Assembly (NCBI GenBank): GCA_025964575.1
Contig: JAOPYO010000032.1
Span: forward strand, 1-37,289
Origin: Actinomycetes bacterium
GTDB lineage: Bacteria > Actinomycetota > Actinomycetes > Streptosporangiales > Streptosporangiaceae
Direction: 5' to 3'
Length of the DNA: 37,289 nucleotides
Shown: positions 15,793 to 24,345 of the stretch, one piece after another
Position numbering within the stretch: position 1 is the stretch's first letter
How the letters are laid out: each line of letters starts with the position of its first letter
Notes under the pieces: model-generated
The model's input: only the letters and a program-made list of their open reading frames with translations
Databases searched by the model: none
What the model was told of the DNA's origin: nothing
Translations under genes and position numbers: made by a program

Positions 15793-17202
15793 TCAGAGGC
15801 GCTCGGCTAGTTCGCGCAGCGGTGGCTCTATGGCTTCACCGTACGTCGGGAACGCGTGCATGACATCGGTGAGGACGTTCAGCCGGATTTCGGCGCGGAT
15901 GGCGAGCGCTATTTCAGCCATCCAGTCCTCAGCGTAGAGACCGGCCGCGGCGGCGCCGACGAGCACCCCTCGGGAAGGGTCGGCGTAGAGCTCCAGCCGC
16001 CCCCCGGTGAAGCCCCGGTCGTCCTCTTCCACCGCGGCCCGGGCCGTCCCGGCCAGATCCATCCCGGCGGCGATCAGGCCGATGCCCATCTCCTCGGCCC
16101 GTACGGGGGAGAGGCCGATGGCGTACACGGAGGGCGTCGTGTGCACGGCCCGAGGGACCGCGCGATAGTCGGCCTCGCGGCGTTTGCCCAGCACGTTGGA
16201 GACGACCACGCGCGCCTGGTACAGCGCGAGATGGGTGGAGGGCGCCATGCCGGTCACGTCGCCGGCCGCCCAGATCCGGCCACCCCGGTCCTCCCCCCGC
16301 GCTGGGGACACCGGGCTTTCGGGCGGAAAGCCCGGCGGGTCGTGGGGCTCGGGGCTGAGGGATCCGGTGAGCACCTGGCAGCTCGCGTCGACCGGCAGTC
16401 CACGGGCCGGGTCGGCGGCGATGCCGAGCATCTCCAGTCCCAACCCGGTCACTCGCGGCCGCCGACCCGTGGAGATCAGAAGACGGTCTGCCTCGATGAT
16501 CCCGCCGTCGGCCAGCGTCAGCCGGGGGCCCGTCTCGGTGCGTTCAGCGATGAGGACCTGAGTGCCCAGGCGCAGATCGGCGCCGATCCGCCGGAGGGCA
16601 TCGGCCAGGATGTCCCCGGCGAAGGGCGCCTCCGTGGCCAGCAGTCGCTCGCCGGGCTCGATGACGGTGACCTGGGACCCGAACGCCGCATAGATCTGCG
16701 CGAGTTCGCAGCCGACCGAATCACCGCCCAGCACCACGAGGCGGCGGGGCAGGTCGGGGCAGCTCAGCGCCTCGTCGCTGGTCCAGGTGGGCATCTCGGC
16801 GAGCCCGGCCACCGGGGCCAGCACCGGTTCGCCGCCCGTGCACACGACCAGATCGGTGTAGCCGTGTCGGCCGCCGTCCACATCGATGCATCCCGGTTCG
16901 GAGATCCGGCCATGCCCGTGCAACACCGCTACCCCGGCCTTGGCCATCCGGGCCGCCGCCGACGCGTCGTCGAGGTGTCCGGAGATCCGGTCGCGCCGGG
17001 CGATCGCGAGCTCCCAGGTCTCGCCCCGGCGTGCGGAGTGCAGCAGAGACTTCGACGGCAGGCATGAGAAGTACGGGCGTTCGCCCCCCACCAGCCGGGA
17101 CTCCACGAGTGCCACGGCCCGCCCGGCCTGGGCCAGTTCGGTCGCGATGTGCTGCCCCGCGACCCCGCCGCCGACCACCATGACCTCATAGTGCTGATTC
17201 AC
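15793..17202 (-). CDS. FAD-dependent disulfide-reductase homologue (dihydrolipoamide dehydrogenase-like) with one redox Cys missing
   Basis: 469 residues. FAD-binding VMVVGGGVAGQHIATELA at the N-terminus, CTGG, NAD(P)-binding VVLGGDSVGCELAQIYAAFG, WAAGDVTG, and the dimerisation domain ending HAFPTYGEA (H449, E456), the His-Glu pair used by this family for proton transfer. The redox box normally written GGxCxxxxCxPSK reads GGERPYFSCLPSK: R42 replaces the first Cys and C47 remains. An insertion of about 25 residues rich in Pro/Glu/Asp lies near 282-306, before WAAGDV. Without the disulfide it should not reduce lipoamide-type substrates; it could be an NAD(P)H oxidase/quinone reductase using a single Cys. 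Likely operon with the small acidic protein. Confidence 0.85.
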   Translation of the reverse strand: MNQHYEVMVVGGGVAGQHIATELAQAGRAVALVESRLVGGERPYFSCLPSKSLLHSARRGETWELAIARRDRISGHLDDASAAARMAKAGVAVLHGHGRISEPGCIDVDGGRHGYTDLVVCTGGEPVLAPVAGLAEMPTWTSDEALSCPDLPRRLVVLGGDSVGCELAQIYAAFGSQVTVIEPGERLLATEAPFAGDILADALRRIGADLRLGTQVLIAERTETGPRLTLADGGIIEADRLLISTGRRPRVTGLGLEMLGIAADPARGLPVDASCQVLTGSLSPEPHDPPGFPPESPVSPARGEDRGGRIWAAGDVTGMAPSTHLALYQARVVVSNVLGKRREADYRAVPRAVHTTPSVYAIGLSPVRAEEMGIGLIAAGMDLAGTARAAVEEDDRGFTGGRLELYADPSRGVLVGAAAAGLYAEDWMAEIALAIRAEIRLNVLTDVMHAFPTYGEAIEPPLRELAERL

Positions 17203-17279
17203 CGCGCCTCCCTTCTTGTCCCCATCGCGTCACAGCCCATGGTGGCAAAAAAGATGGCGAGGCGTAGGCGTTTGACTAC

Positions 17280-18185
17280 TTAAGGTATTTTCTGGCGTTC
17301 TGTTGTGAGTGCGGCGAGCAGATCTCCATGCTCGTCCACACGGTCCAGCACCTGGTCGGCGATGAAATGGAGCTCTCCGGGCCGCTCACATGCCGCGACC
17401 TCGTCCCAGGTGACCGGGGTCGAGACCGCGGGATCGTCCGCCGCCCGCAGGGAGTAGGGCGCGACGGTCGTCTTGGCCGGGTTGTTCTGGCTCCAGTCCA
17501 CGAACACTTTGCCCTTGCGTAGCCGCCTGTCCATCCGGCTGATCACCAGCTTGCCGTGGTCGCGTTCCAGCTGCTGCGCAGCCTCCTTGGCGTACGCGGA
17601 CGTACGGTCGGATTCGGTGACCGGAACGTACAGGTGCAGCCCTTTCTTGCCACTGGTCTTGGGGTATGACTTCAGCCCGTCGGCATCGAGTAGCTCCTGC
17701 AGCAGCAGGGCCACCTGGCAGGCCTCGACGATCGTGGCCGGCGCCCCCGGATCCAGGTCGAAGACCATCAGGTCGGGTTTGCGAACGCCGCCACGGGGAC
17801 CGATCTTCCACTGCGGCACATGCAGCTCGAGGGCGGCGAGGTTCGCGCACCACACCAGCGTGGGCAGGTCGTCGATCACCACGAAGTTCAGCGATTCGTA
17901 GCCGCGTGAGCTGCCGGGAGTCGGCAACTCCACGGTCCGCACCCACTCCGGTGTATGGGAGGGGGCGTTCTTTTCGAAGAAAGAGATGCCCTCGACCCCG
18001 TCGGGAAACCGTTTGCGGGTGGCCGGGCGATCGGCCAGATGGGGCAGGAGCACCGGGGCGACCCGGATGTAGTAGTCGATGACCTCGCCCTTGGTGAACC
18101 CGTGACGGGGGTAGAGCACCTTGTCCAGGTTGGAGAGCGTCAGCTCACGGCCCTCCACCTCGACCGTGATCTTCTTGGGGGTCAT
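17280..18185 (-). CDS. ligD: LigD-type DNA polymerase/primase domain protein (NHEJ)
   Basis: 301 residues, stand-alone PolDom of bacterial end-joining. Visible motifs: VLYPRHGFTKGEVIDYY near the start, LMVFDLDPG with the DxD metal pair, YPKTSGKKGLHLYVP, VFVDWSQNN and APYSLRA. It fills gaps and adds ribonucleotides at Ku-bound ends. The ATG overlaps the stop of the ligase gene by 4 bp, so the ligase and polymerase are translated as a coupled pair. The ligase and polymerase are separate polypeptides here, and no phosphoesterase domain is seen. Confidence 0.92.
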   Translation of the reverse strand: MTPKKITVEVEGRELTLSNLDKVLYPRHGFTKGEVIDYYIRVAPVLLPHLADRPATRKRFPDGVEGISFFEKNAPSHTPEWVRTVELPTPGSSRGYESLNFVVIDDLPTLVWCANLAALELHVPQWKIGPRGGVRKPDLMVFDLDPGAPATIVEACQVALLLQELLDADGLKSYPKTSGKKGLHLYVPVTESDRTSAYAKEAAQQLERDHGKLVISRMDRRLRKGKVFVDWSQNNPAKTTVAPYSLRAADDPAVSTPVTWDEVAACERPGELHFIADQVLDRVDEHGDLLAALTTERQKIP

Positions 18186-19177
18186 GAGCCGGTCGCCCGG
18201 GTCACGGTCCCGGGATCCTTGTCGGGGCGCAGGCCTCGCCACGAGGGGGAGCGGAGCCGGTCGTCCGCCGTCCAGGCGATGAAGGTCACCTCGCCGACCA
18301 GTCGTGGCTGCACCCAGCGGGCGTCCCGGGCGAACTCACGGGGTACGGCGCCTGGCGCGAAAGGGCTGGTGGTGCGGCTCAGCGGGCGCAGCAGCTCCCC
18401 GAGGTCCATCAGTGCCCGGTCGGTGAAGCCGGTGCCGACATGGCCCACGAAGCGGAGTGCTCCCTTCTCGTGCACCCCGAGCAGCAGCGAGCCGATCCCG
18501 CCCTCGCGCCGGCCCTTCCCCGGTTTCCAGCCGCTGATGATGACCTCCTGGGTCTGGAAGTTCTTCACCTTGTGCCAGTAGTCGACGCGTTTTCCGGGCC
18601 GATAGGGGGAGTCGAGGCGTTTGGCGACGAGGCCTTCCAACTCCTGTTCCCGGGTGTAGTCCAGCAGCTCGGCGACCTGCTCGGCATCGTCGGCGCGGAG
18701 GTAGGAGGGCGCCTCGATCGGCCCGGCGGTCAGCTCGAGGTCGTCCAGCAGCTCGCGCCGATCGGTGTACGGCACGTCATACAGCGTCTGCCCGTCCAGG
18801 TAGAGCAGATCGAACACCACATAGTGGACCGGCACCTCACGGATCAGGCGCGGATGGGGGTCCGCGACGTGCATCCGATGCTGGAGCCGTTCGAAGTCGG
18901 GGCGCCCGGTGCGATCAAAGGCGACCACCTCCCCGTCGAGCACCGCGCCCTGATGGGGAAGCAGATCGCCGAGGACCGAGAGTTCGGGATAGTTGCCGGT
19001 GACCTTGGCGCCGCGCCGTGCCGTGGCCCGTACGCCACCTTTTCCGTCGAGGTAGGTGACGACCCGGACCCCGTCCCACTTGATCTCCAGGCCCCACTCG
19101 GAGGCGTCGGCGTCCGGCAATTCCCCGGTGCTGGCCATCATGGGCTCCACCAGATCCGGCATCGAAAACGCGCTCAT
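18182..19177 (-). CDS. ATP-dependent DNA ligase (LigD ligase-domain type)
   Basis: 331 residues starting MSAFSMPDLVEPMMA (ATG 19175-19177, AAGG 5 nt upstream; an in-frame longer start exists but lacks family similarity). The adenylated lysine is K33 in EIKWDGVR. Further nucleotidyltransferase motifs are VLDGEVVAFD, YVVFDLLYLDG, LEGLVAKRLDSPY and WHKVKN, then an OB domain (VGHVGTGF; WVQPRLVGEVTFIAWT; LRSPSWRGLRPDK). It seals ends held by Ku in NHEJ. First gene of the minus-strand pair, divergent from ku. Confidence 0.92.
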   Translation of the reverse strand: MSAFSMPDLVEPMMASTGELPDADASEWGLEIKWDGVRVVTYLDGKGGVRATARRGAKVTGNYPELSVLGDLLPHQGAVLDGEVVAFDRTGRPDFERLQHRMHVADPHPRLIREVPVHYVVFDLLYLDGQTLYDVPYTDRRELLDDLELTAGPIEAPSYLRADDAEQVAELLDYTREQELEGLVAKRLDSPYRPGKRVDYWHKVKNFQTQEVIISGWKPGKGRREGGIGSLLLGVHEKGALRFVGHVGTGFTDRALMDLGELLRPLSRTTSPFAPGAVPREFARDARWVQPRLVGEVTFIAWTADDRLRSPSWRGLRPDKDPGTVTRATGS

Positions 19178-19262
19178 GTGGACCTTGTGCCCGGCTTGCC
19201 GCTCGGCGACGCGTCTTGAAGTGAGGATCACAGAAAGTATCAAACGGGACATATAGCGATTT

Positions 19263-19278
19263 TCGAACAGATTTGCGA
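19263..19278. promoter_or_regulatory. LexA-box-like sequence between ligase and ku
   Basis: TCGAAC-AGAT-TTGCGA matches 10 of 12 fixed bases of the actinobacterial SOS box TCGAAC-N4-GTTCGA. It sits 37 nt before the ku start and 86 nt before the ligase start. A TATAGCG candidate -10 box lies just upstream (near 19253). Confidence 0.3.
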
Positions 19279-19314
19279 CGCTAGAGGTGCCGAGTGGATG
19301 GGTAGGGGGTACAT

Positions 19315-20199
19315 ATGCGCAGCATCTGGAAGGGTGCGATCTCCTTCGGCCTGGTGACCATCCCGGTCAAGCTCTACTCGGCGACCGAGCAGCGGGATGT
19401 CTCGTTTCACCAGGTCCATCGCACCGACGGTGGCCGGATCAAGTACAAGCGCGTCTGCACCGTCTGCGGGAATGACGTGGCCTACTCCGACATCGCCAAG
19501 GGCTACGAACTGCCCACCGGAGAGATCGTCGTGCTGACCGACGAGGACTTCGCGAATCTGCCGCTGGCCACCGGCCGGCGCATCGACGTCCTGCAGTTCG
19601 TGCCGCTCGAGCAGGTCGACCCGATCTACTTCGCCAAGTCGTACTACCTGGAGCCCGAGGCGCAGGGTTCCAAGCCGTACGTCCTCCTCCGCGACGCGTT
19701 GGAGCAGTCGGAGAAGGTCGCGGTGGTGAAGGTGGCGCTGCGGCAGCGTGAGTCACTGGCCACGCTGCGGGTCCGTGAAGGGGTCTTCGTGCTGGAGACC
19801 ATGCTGTGGCCGGACGAGGTGCGCACCCCGCAGTTCGCGTTCCTCGACGAGGACGTGGAGATCCGCCCGCAGGAGCTCAGCATGGCGTCCTCGCTGATCG
19901 AGTCGATGGCCGGCGAATTCGACCCGACCGAGTACAAGGACGAGTATCGCGAGGCCCTCCAGGCGGTGATCGAGGCCAAGGTCGAGGGCAGGGAGGTCGT
20001 CCAGCCGGAGGAGGCCGTGGCCGAGCCCGGGGCCACCGACCTGCTCAGCGCCCTGCGGGCCAGCGTCGAGGCGGCCAAGAAGGGCCGCGCCGCGAGCGAG
20101 AAGACCACCAAACCTGCCGCCAGGAAGACCGCTGCCAAGAAGCCGGCGGCGAGCACCGCCGCCAAGAAGCCCGCGTCGAAGCCGCGCAAAACCGCCTGA
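19315..20199 (+). CDS. ku: Ku DNA end-binding protein
   Basis: 294 residues, ATG with TAGGGGG upstream. N-terminal MRSIWKGAISFGLVTIPVKL, the central beta-barrel with VCTVCGNDVAYSDIAKGYEL, and the C-terminal MASSLIESMAGEFDPTEYKD region identify bacterial Ku, which threads onto double-strand ends and recruits LigD-type enzymes. After about residue 245 a Lys/Ala/Pro-rich tail (AAKKPAASTAAKKPASKPRK) follows, the type known to bind DNA. It is divergent from the ligase-polymerase pair and completes the NHEJ set. Confidence 0.95.
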   Translation: MRSIWKGAISFGLVTIPVKLYSATEQRDVSFHQVHRTDGGRIKYKRVCTVCGNDVAYSDIAKGYELPTGEIVVLTDEDFANLPLATGRRIDVLQFVPLEQVDPIYFAKSYYLEPEAQGSKPYVLLRDALEQSEKVAVVKVALRQRESLATLRVREGVFVLETMLWPDEVRTPQFAFLDEDVEIRPQELSMASSLIESMAGEFDPTEYKDEYREALQAVIEAKVEGREVVQPEEAVAEPGATDLLSALRASVEAAKKGRAASEKTTKPAARKTAAKKPAASTAAKKPASKPRKTA

Positions 20200-20212
20200 G
20201 TGGCCCGGCCTG

Positions 20213-20740
20213 TCAGGTGCCGAAGGGGACGGTGGTGCAGGACAACCGGGCTCCGGCGTCACCCGTGCTCGGGTTGGTGGGCTTGACGTGGATGACGACC
20301 GACCCCGCCTGCCCGGGTGCGATCAGCCAGTTCCGGACGGTCTGCGAGTGGGCCTTACCCTGCTTGTCCACGGTGAAGTTGAGCCAGATCTCCTTGTCGC
20401 GGAGCGGGGTTCCGGCCCTGGCCGCGGGGTTCTGGTAATGCGGGCCGGCGTCTTCGGGGTGGGGGCCGCAGGCCTTCTGGTGGACGTGCGCGCCGAAGTT
20501 CTTGCCTAACGCGGCATTGGGGAAGCCGGACGCGTCCAGGGTGACGGTGGTGGTGTGCCCGACGGGGACGACCCGCACCCTGGTCTTGACCGAGGAGTAC
20601 GCGGGGTCGTAGGTGTAGGTCGGCCCGGTGACCTCGATCTTGTGTGGTCCTGGGGGATCAGCCAGGACAGGCCCCGCCTGCAGTCCGGTCGCGGCCCCCG
20701 CCATCGCGGCGGTGGCCACGACGCGCCTCAATGCGGACAT
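20213..20740 (-). CDS. Secreted Cu/Zn superoxide dismutase-like protein
   Basis: 175 residues from ATG 20738-20740 (GAGGAGAAG upstream). A signal peptide is present (MSALRRVVATAAMAGAATG..., likely cut after VLA). SodC hallmarks are GKNFGAHVHQKACGPHPED (HVH, copper ligands), GPHYQNP (bridging-position His), IWLNFTVD, VVIHVKPTNP (last copper His) and GDAGARLSC (disulfide Cys). The zinc loop between GPHYQ and IWLNF is too short and lacks the usual His/His/Asp ligands, as in copper-only or zinc-less relatives. Dismutase activity is plausible but not certain. It converges on ku with only 13 nt between stops. Confidence 0.75.
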   Translation of the reverse strand: MSALRRVVATAAMAGAATGLQAGPVLADPPGPHKIEVTGPTYTYDPAYSSVKTRVRVVPVGHTTTVTLDASGFPNAALGKNFGAHVHQKACGPHPEDAGPHYQNPAARAGTPLRDKEIWLNFTVDKQGKAHSQTVRNWLIAPGQAGSVVIHVKPTNPSTGDAGARLSCTTVPFGT

Positions 20741-20846
20741 GTGTCTTCTCCTCGCTCGTGGTCGGACCTCTGTGATCTTGTGCTCCACCCCTTGTAGCCG
20801 GGTGGGGGAACGGCCGACCGGTTCCAGCGGGTATCTTTCCGCTCAT

Positions 20847-21746
20847 ATGAGAACGCCGATTCCACATTGGCCCGGTGACCTGGTCTCTCTGGGCGATACC
20901 CAGGTGTACGTGCGGGAAGCACCCGGCGACGGGGAACCTGCTCTCTACGTCCACGGGCTGGCCGGGGCGGCCACGAACTGGACCGACCTGATGGGAGATC
21001 TGTCCGACGTCGTCGACGGGGCGGCGATCGATCTGCCCGGGTTCGGATACTCGCCGCCCCCGCCGGACGGGGACTACACGCTGCGCGCCCATGCCCGCGC
21101 CGTCGTACGACTGATCGAGGCTCGGGCCGGCGGTCCGGTGCATCTGTTCGGTAACTCGCTGGGCGGTGCGGTCGCGACCCGGGTGGCGGGCCGTCGGCCC
21201 GACCTGGTGCGGACGCTGACGCTGGTCTCGCCGGCCCTGCCCGACTTGCGTCCGCGGTCCGGGTCGTCCCGCATCCTGGCCGCCACGGTGCCGGGCCTGG
21301 GTCCATGGGCGATGCGGCGGCTGGCCGCGCTGCCTCCGGAACGCCGCGTACAGGCGTCTCTCGACATGACCTTCGCCGATCCGACCCGGGTGGCCCCCGA
21401 GCGACTGATGGAGCTGGTCGCCGAGATCCGGCGCCGCGACGCCCTCGATCACGCGATGGACGCCGTCGTCGGCTCCGCCCGCGGGGTCATCACCGAATTC
21501 CTGCTCCGTGGGCCCGGCTCGCTCTGGCGGGATGCCGCCCGGGTGGCGGCCCCCACCTTGTTGCTGTACGGGCGGGACGACCGCATCGTGGACCCGAGGA
21601 TGGCGGCCAGAGCCGGGCGGGTCTTCCGCAACGCCCGGGTGGTCACGCTGCCGGACGTCGGGCATGTCGCCCAGATGGAGAAGCCGGAGATCGTCGCTCG
21701 CGAGTTCCGGACCCTGCTGGCCGACCTGCCGGCCCGTACGTCCTGA
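20847..21746 (+). CDS. Alpha/beta-fold hydrolase
   Basis: 299 residues. Catalytic triad: S104 in LFGNSLGGAVA, acid in LYGRDDRIVD, His in PDVGHVAQME; oxyanion region YVHGLAGAATNW. It looks like a cytoplasmic carboxylester/lipase-like hydrolase with a cap region (about 125-225). ATG 20847 has no ribosome site, but TATCTT lies about 9 nt upstream (20832-20837), so the transcript may be leaderless. Followed by 15-bp tandem repeats and a terminator. Confidence 0.85.
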   Translation: MRTPIPHWPGDLVSLGDTQVYVREAPGDGEPALYVHGLAGAATNWTDLMGDLSDVVDGAAIDLPGFGYSPPPPDGDYTLRAHARAVVRLIEARAGGPVHLFGNSLGGAVATRVAGRRPDLVRTLTLVSPALPDLRPRSGSSRILAATVPGLGPWAMRRLAALPPERRVQASLDMTFADPTRVAPERLMELVAEIRRRDALDHAMDAVVGSARGVITEFLLRGPGSLWRDAARVAAPTLLLYGRDDRIVDPRMAARAGRVFRNARVVTLPDVGHVAQMEKPEIVAREFRTLLADLPARTS

Positions 21747-21755
21747 CGGCTCGCC

Positions 21756-21797
21756 TCAAGGCGGGCTTGCTCAAGGCGGGCTTGTTCAAAGCTTGCT
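21756..21797. repeat. 15-bp tandem repeat after the hydrolase gene
   Basis: TCAAGGCGGGCTTGC (21756-21770) and TCAAGGCGGGCTTGT (21771-21785) are followed by a shortened copy TCAAAGCTTGC (21786-21796), directly after the stop codon. Confidence 0.65.
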
Positions 21798-21811
21798 CAA
21801 GAATGTGCGAA

Positions 21812-21840
21812 AACGCCCCGGCCCCTGAGGCCGGGGCGTT
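21812..21840. terminator. Bidirectional terminator between hydrolase and csbD
   Basis: Perfect 12-bp arms AACGCCCCGGCC / GGCCGGGGCGTT with a 5-nt loop, between two convergent genes (stops at 21746 and 21852). Confidence 0.85.
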
Positions 21841-21851
21841 CGGGCACGGGG

Positions 21852-22046
21852 TTATCGGTCGAACGTCTTGCGGACTTCCTTGGCGGCGTCCTTCATCTGC
21901 TCGCCCACCTGCTTGGCGCCGCCCTTGATCCGATCGGCCTTGCCTTCGCCCTCGAGGTAGGGGTCGCCGGTCTGACGCCCGATCTCTTCCTTGCCGCGGC
22001 CCTTGCCCCGCTGGGCCTTGTTCCTCAGCTTGTCTAGGAATCCCAT
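21852..22046 (-). CDS. CsbD family stress protein
   Basis: 64 residues, ATG with GGAAGG upstream. Contains the CsbD pattern GKGRGKEEIGRQTGD and LEGEGKADRIKGGAKQVGEQ. These small hydrophilic helical proteins belong to the general stress response; role unknown. It has an N-terminal amphipathic MGFLDKLRNKA. Divergent from moeZ (227 nt between start codons). No clear sigma-B box was found, unlike the glsB-type gene. Confidence 0.88.
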   Translation of the reverse strand: MGFLDKLRNKAQRGKGRGKEEIGRQTGDPYLEGEGKADRIKGGAKQVGEQMKDAAKEVRKTFDR

Positions 22047-22273
22047 GGATCCTTCCTCTCTAAGTTGTCGTACTCGCCCTTGGTGCCCGCTGTCGCAGGG
22101 TCTATGCAGATCCCCTGCTGGTATCGACGGGGCGTGGCCATGGGATCTTCCGGGGAACACAGGATCTTCCAGAACAGGTGGAGTTCGGGAATGCGCGGCG
22201 ACATGGCAAGGTTGTGGCGTACGGACGACGCCGTCCCCTTGAGAACGACCCGAACCAGCGCAGGAGAACCACC

Positions 22274-23455
22274 GTGTCGTTGCCACCTCTGGTCGAGCCC
22301 GCAGCGGAGCTCACCGTCGACGAGGTACGCCGCTACTCGCGGCACCTGATCATTCCCGATGTCGGGATGGCCGGGCAGAAGCGCCTCAAGAACGCGCGGG
22401 TGCTGTGTGTGGGAGCAGGCGGGCTGGGCTCGCCCGCGCTCATGTACCTGGCCGCGGCCGGCGTCGGGACCCTCGGGGTCATCGACTTCGACACCGTCGA
22501 CGAGTCCAACCTGCAGCGTCAGATCATCCACGGCCAGTCCGACGGCGGCCGGCCCAAGGCCGAGTCGGCCGCCTCTACCGTCCGAGAGATCAACCCGCTG
22601 GTCAACGTGGTCGTGCACAACGAGGCGCTGACCAACGACAACGTCATGGAGCTCTTCGCTCAGTACGACCTGATCGTTGACGGCACGGACAACTTCGCCA
22701 CCCGGTACATGGTGAACGACGCGGCGGTGCTGCTCGGCAAGCCTTACGTCTGGGGTTCGATCTACCGGTTCGACGGCCAGGCCAGCGTCTTCTGGTCCGA
22801 GCACGGACCGTGCTACCGCTGCCTCTACCCCGAGCCGCCGCCCCCCGGCATGGTCCCGTCCTGCGCCGAGGGCGGGGTGCTCGGTGTGCTGTGCGCCTCG
22901 ATCGGCTCGATCCAGGTCAACGAGGCCATCAAGCTGCTCACGGGCATCGGCGAGCCGCTGGTAGGCCGTCTGATGATCTATGACGCCCTGGAGATGACCT
23001 ACCGCCAGGTCAAGGTCCGCAAGGACCCCGAGTGCCCGCTCTGCGGCAAGAACCCGACGATCACCGAGTTGCTCGAGGACTACGAGGCGTTCTGCGGCGC
23101 GGTCTCCGAGGAGGCCTCCGAGGCGGTCGCCGGGTCCACCATCACGGCGCGTGAGCTCAAGGACATGCAGGACCGCGGGGATGACATCTTCCTGGTCGAC
23201 GTCCGCGAGATCAACGAGTACGAGATCGTCTCCATCCCGGGTGCGACGCTGATCCCCAAGGGCGAGTTCCTCAACGGCTCGGCACTGGAGCGGCTGCCCC
23301 AGGACAAGAGGATCGTGCTGCACTGCAAGTCGGGCGCGCGCAGTGCCGAGGCACTGGCCGTGGTGAAGGCCGCGGGCTTCTCCGACGCCGTGCACGTCGG
23401 CGGTGGCGTGCTGGCCTGGGTCAACCAGATCGACCCCTCACTGCCCAGCTACTGA
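22274..23455 (+). CDS. moeZ: Adenylyltransferase/sulfurtransferase MoeZ
   Basis: 393 residues from GTG 22274 (CAGGAG 7 nt upstream). N-terminal ThiF/MoeB domain: VLCVGAGGLGSPALMYLA, DESNLQRQ, DGTDNFATRY; zinc knuckle CYRC...CPLC. A C-terminal rhodanese domain (about 290-393) has active-site Cys in LHCKSGARS. It adenylates and thiocarboxylates small sulfur-carrier proteins (MoaD, ThiS, CysO types) for molybdopterin, thiamine or cysteine synthesis. Actinobacterial MoeZ commonly lies in the same neighbourhood as the helicase-DUF3107-TetR genes; here the NHEJ block separates them. Confidence 0.95.
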   Translation: MSLPPLVEPAAELTVDEVRRYSRHLIIPDVGMAGQKRLKNARVLCVGAGGLGSPALMYLAAAGVGTLGVIDFDTVDESNLQRQIIHGQSDGGRPKAESAASTVREINPLVNVVVHNEALTNDNVMELFAQYDLIVDGTDNFATRYMVNDAAVLLGKPYVWGSIYRFDGQASVFWSEHGPCYRCLYPEPPPPGMVPSCAEGGVLGVLCASIGSIQVNEAIKLLTGIGEPLVGRLMIYDALEMTYRQVKVRKDPECPLCGKNPTITELLEDYEAFCGAVSEEASEAVAGSTITARELKDMQDRGDDIFLVDVREINEYEIVSIPGATLIPKGEFLNGSALERLPQDKRIVLHCKSGARSAEALAVVKAAGFSDAVHVGGGVLAWVNQIDPSLPSY

Positions 23456-23475
23456 CCCCGCTTTCGCCGATCTTG

Positions 23476-23516
23476 ACGTTAGAGCCCCCTCGACCGAGTC
23501 GAGGGGGCTCTAACGT
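23476..23516. terminator. Perfect 19-bp bidirectional terminator
   Basis: Arms 23476-23494 and 23498-23516 are exact reverse complements (ACGTTAGAGCCCCCTCGAC left) with a 3-nt loop CGA, between convergent moeZ and tetR. AT-rich outer pairs give T-tracts on both strands. Confidence 0.9.
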
Positions 23517-23531
23517 ATAGGTCGGCGTTCG

Positions 23532-24251
23532 TCAGAGGTCGTGCGTGAGGCCGAGACGGTCGGCGAGGTCGTGCATCATCAGGTCGAACATCGGGCCGGA
23601 GTCGTCCAATGCGAAGCTCATATGCCCGAAGACCTCCAGGGTGACGAAGCCCTGCAGCCGGATCCAGCAGCTCAGGAACACCACGATGACCCCGAGGGGC
23701 AGGTCCAGGACGCCCAGCTCGCGGCGGTAGCGCTCGATCTGCGTGCGGAATCCCGGATCGATCTCGTCGTCGGCGGGCACTGGGAACGGCTTGGTGTGCC
23801 ATAGCTCAAGGATGAGGGCGACGAAGGTAAGGCCGAACCGACGCCCGCATTCGGCCGTCCAGTCCTCCTGAGCCCCGTCCTCCCCACCTGGCAGGGGCGT
23901 GCCGAAGAGCAGCGCGTACTCCCGCTTGTGATCGAGTGCCCAGCGCCGGAACTCGGCGGACGCGGCGTAGAACTTCATCTTGAGGACGTTCTCGGGTACC
24001 GCCCGTATCGCGCGCTCTATGTCGTCGGTGAGTTCCGTGAACAGCTCGCCGACGACATGGCGCAGCAGTTCCTGATGGCTGTCGAAGTAGCGGTAGAGGG
24101 CCGGTGCCGTCATCCCCATCTCGCGTGCGATCGCCCGGAGGGTCACCGCGTCGGGGCCCTCCGTAACGAGGATGTGTCGCGCGGTCTGAGTGATCTCGCG
24201 CACGGTTGCGGCACGCATCCGGTCACGTCTTGTCCCGGTTTCGACCATCAC
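23532..24251 (-). CDS. TetR/AcrR regulator (C-terminal WHG/TetR_C_13 type)
   Basis: 239 residues; GTG 24249-24251 or the adjacent ATG, after GGAGGAGGGGAC. Helix-turn-helix about 16-62 (REITQTARHILVTEGPDAV, AREMGMTAPALYRYFDS). The C-terminal part with AEFRRWALDHKREYALLFGTP is the WHG-type ligand domain. It is divergent from the MmpL-type transporter, and two near-identical 15-bp sites lie between them. It most likely represses the transporter and itself, releasing on binding a lipophilic ligand. Confidence 0.92.
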   Translation of the reverse strand: MMVETGTRRDRMRAATVREITQTARHILVTEGPDAVTLRAIAREMGMTAPALYRYFDSHQELLRHVVGELFTELTDDIERAIRAVPENVLKMKFYAASAEFRRWALDHKREYALLFGTPLPGGEDGAQEDWTAECGRRFGLTFVALILELWHTKPFPVPADDEIDPGFRTQIERYRRELGVLDLPLGVIVVFLSCWIRLQGFVTLEVFGHMSFALDDSGPMFDLMMHDLADRLGLTHDL

Positions 24252-24345
24252 GTCCCCTCCTCCTGGACCGTTGCGGCGGTTGCTGACAGCGTCTCCGCAT
24301 CATGCCTGACGAACGCCCTTGACGAAAGTGAACGCCGTATGCGAC

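Noticed and set aside
21756..21797. 15-bp tandem repeat as a CRISPR-like or regulatory array
   Set aside because: Only two full copies and a partial one, no spacers, immediately after a stop codon; more likely a replication slippage product.
22034..23395. Long minus-strand open frame opposite moeZ
   Set aside because: moeZ carries every expected motif on the plus strand; the opposite frame has no recognisable motif and arises from high GC content.
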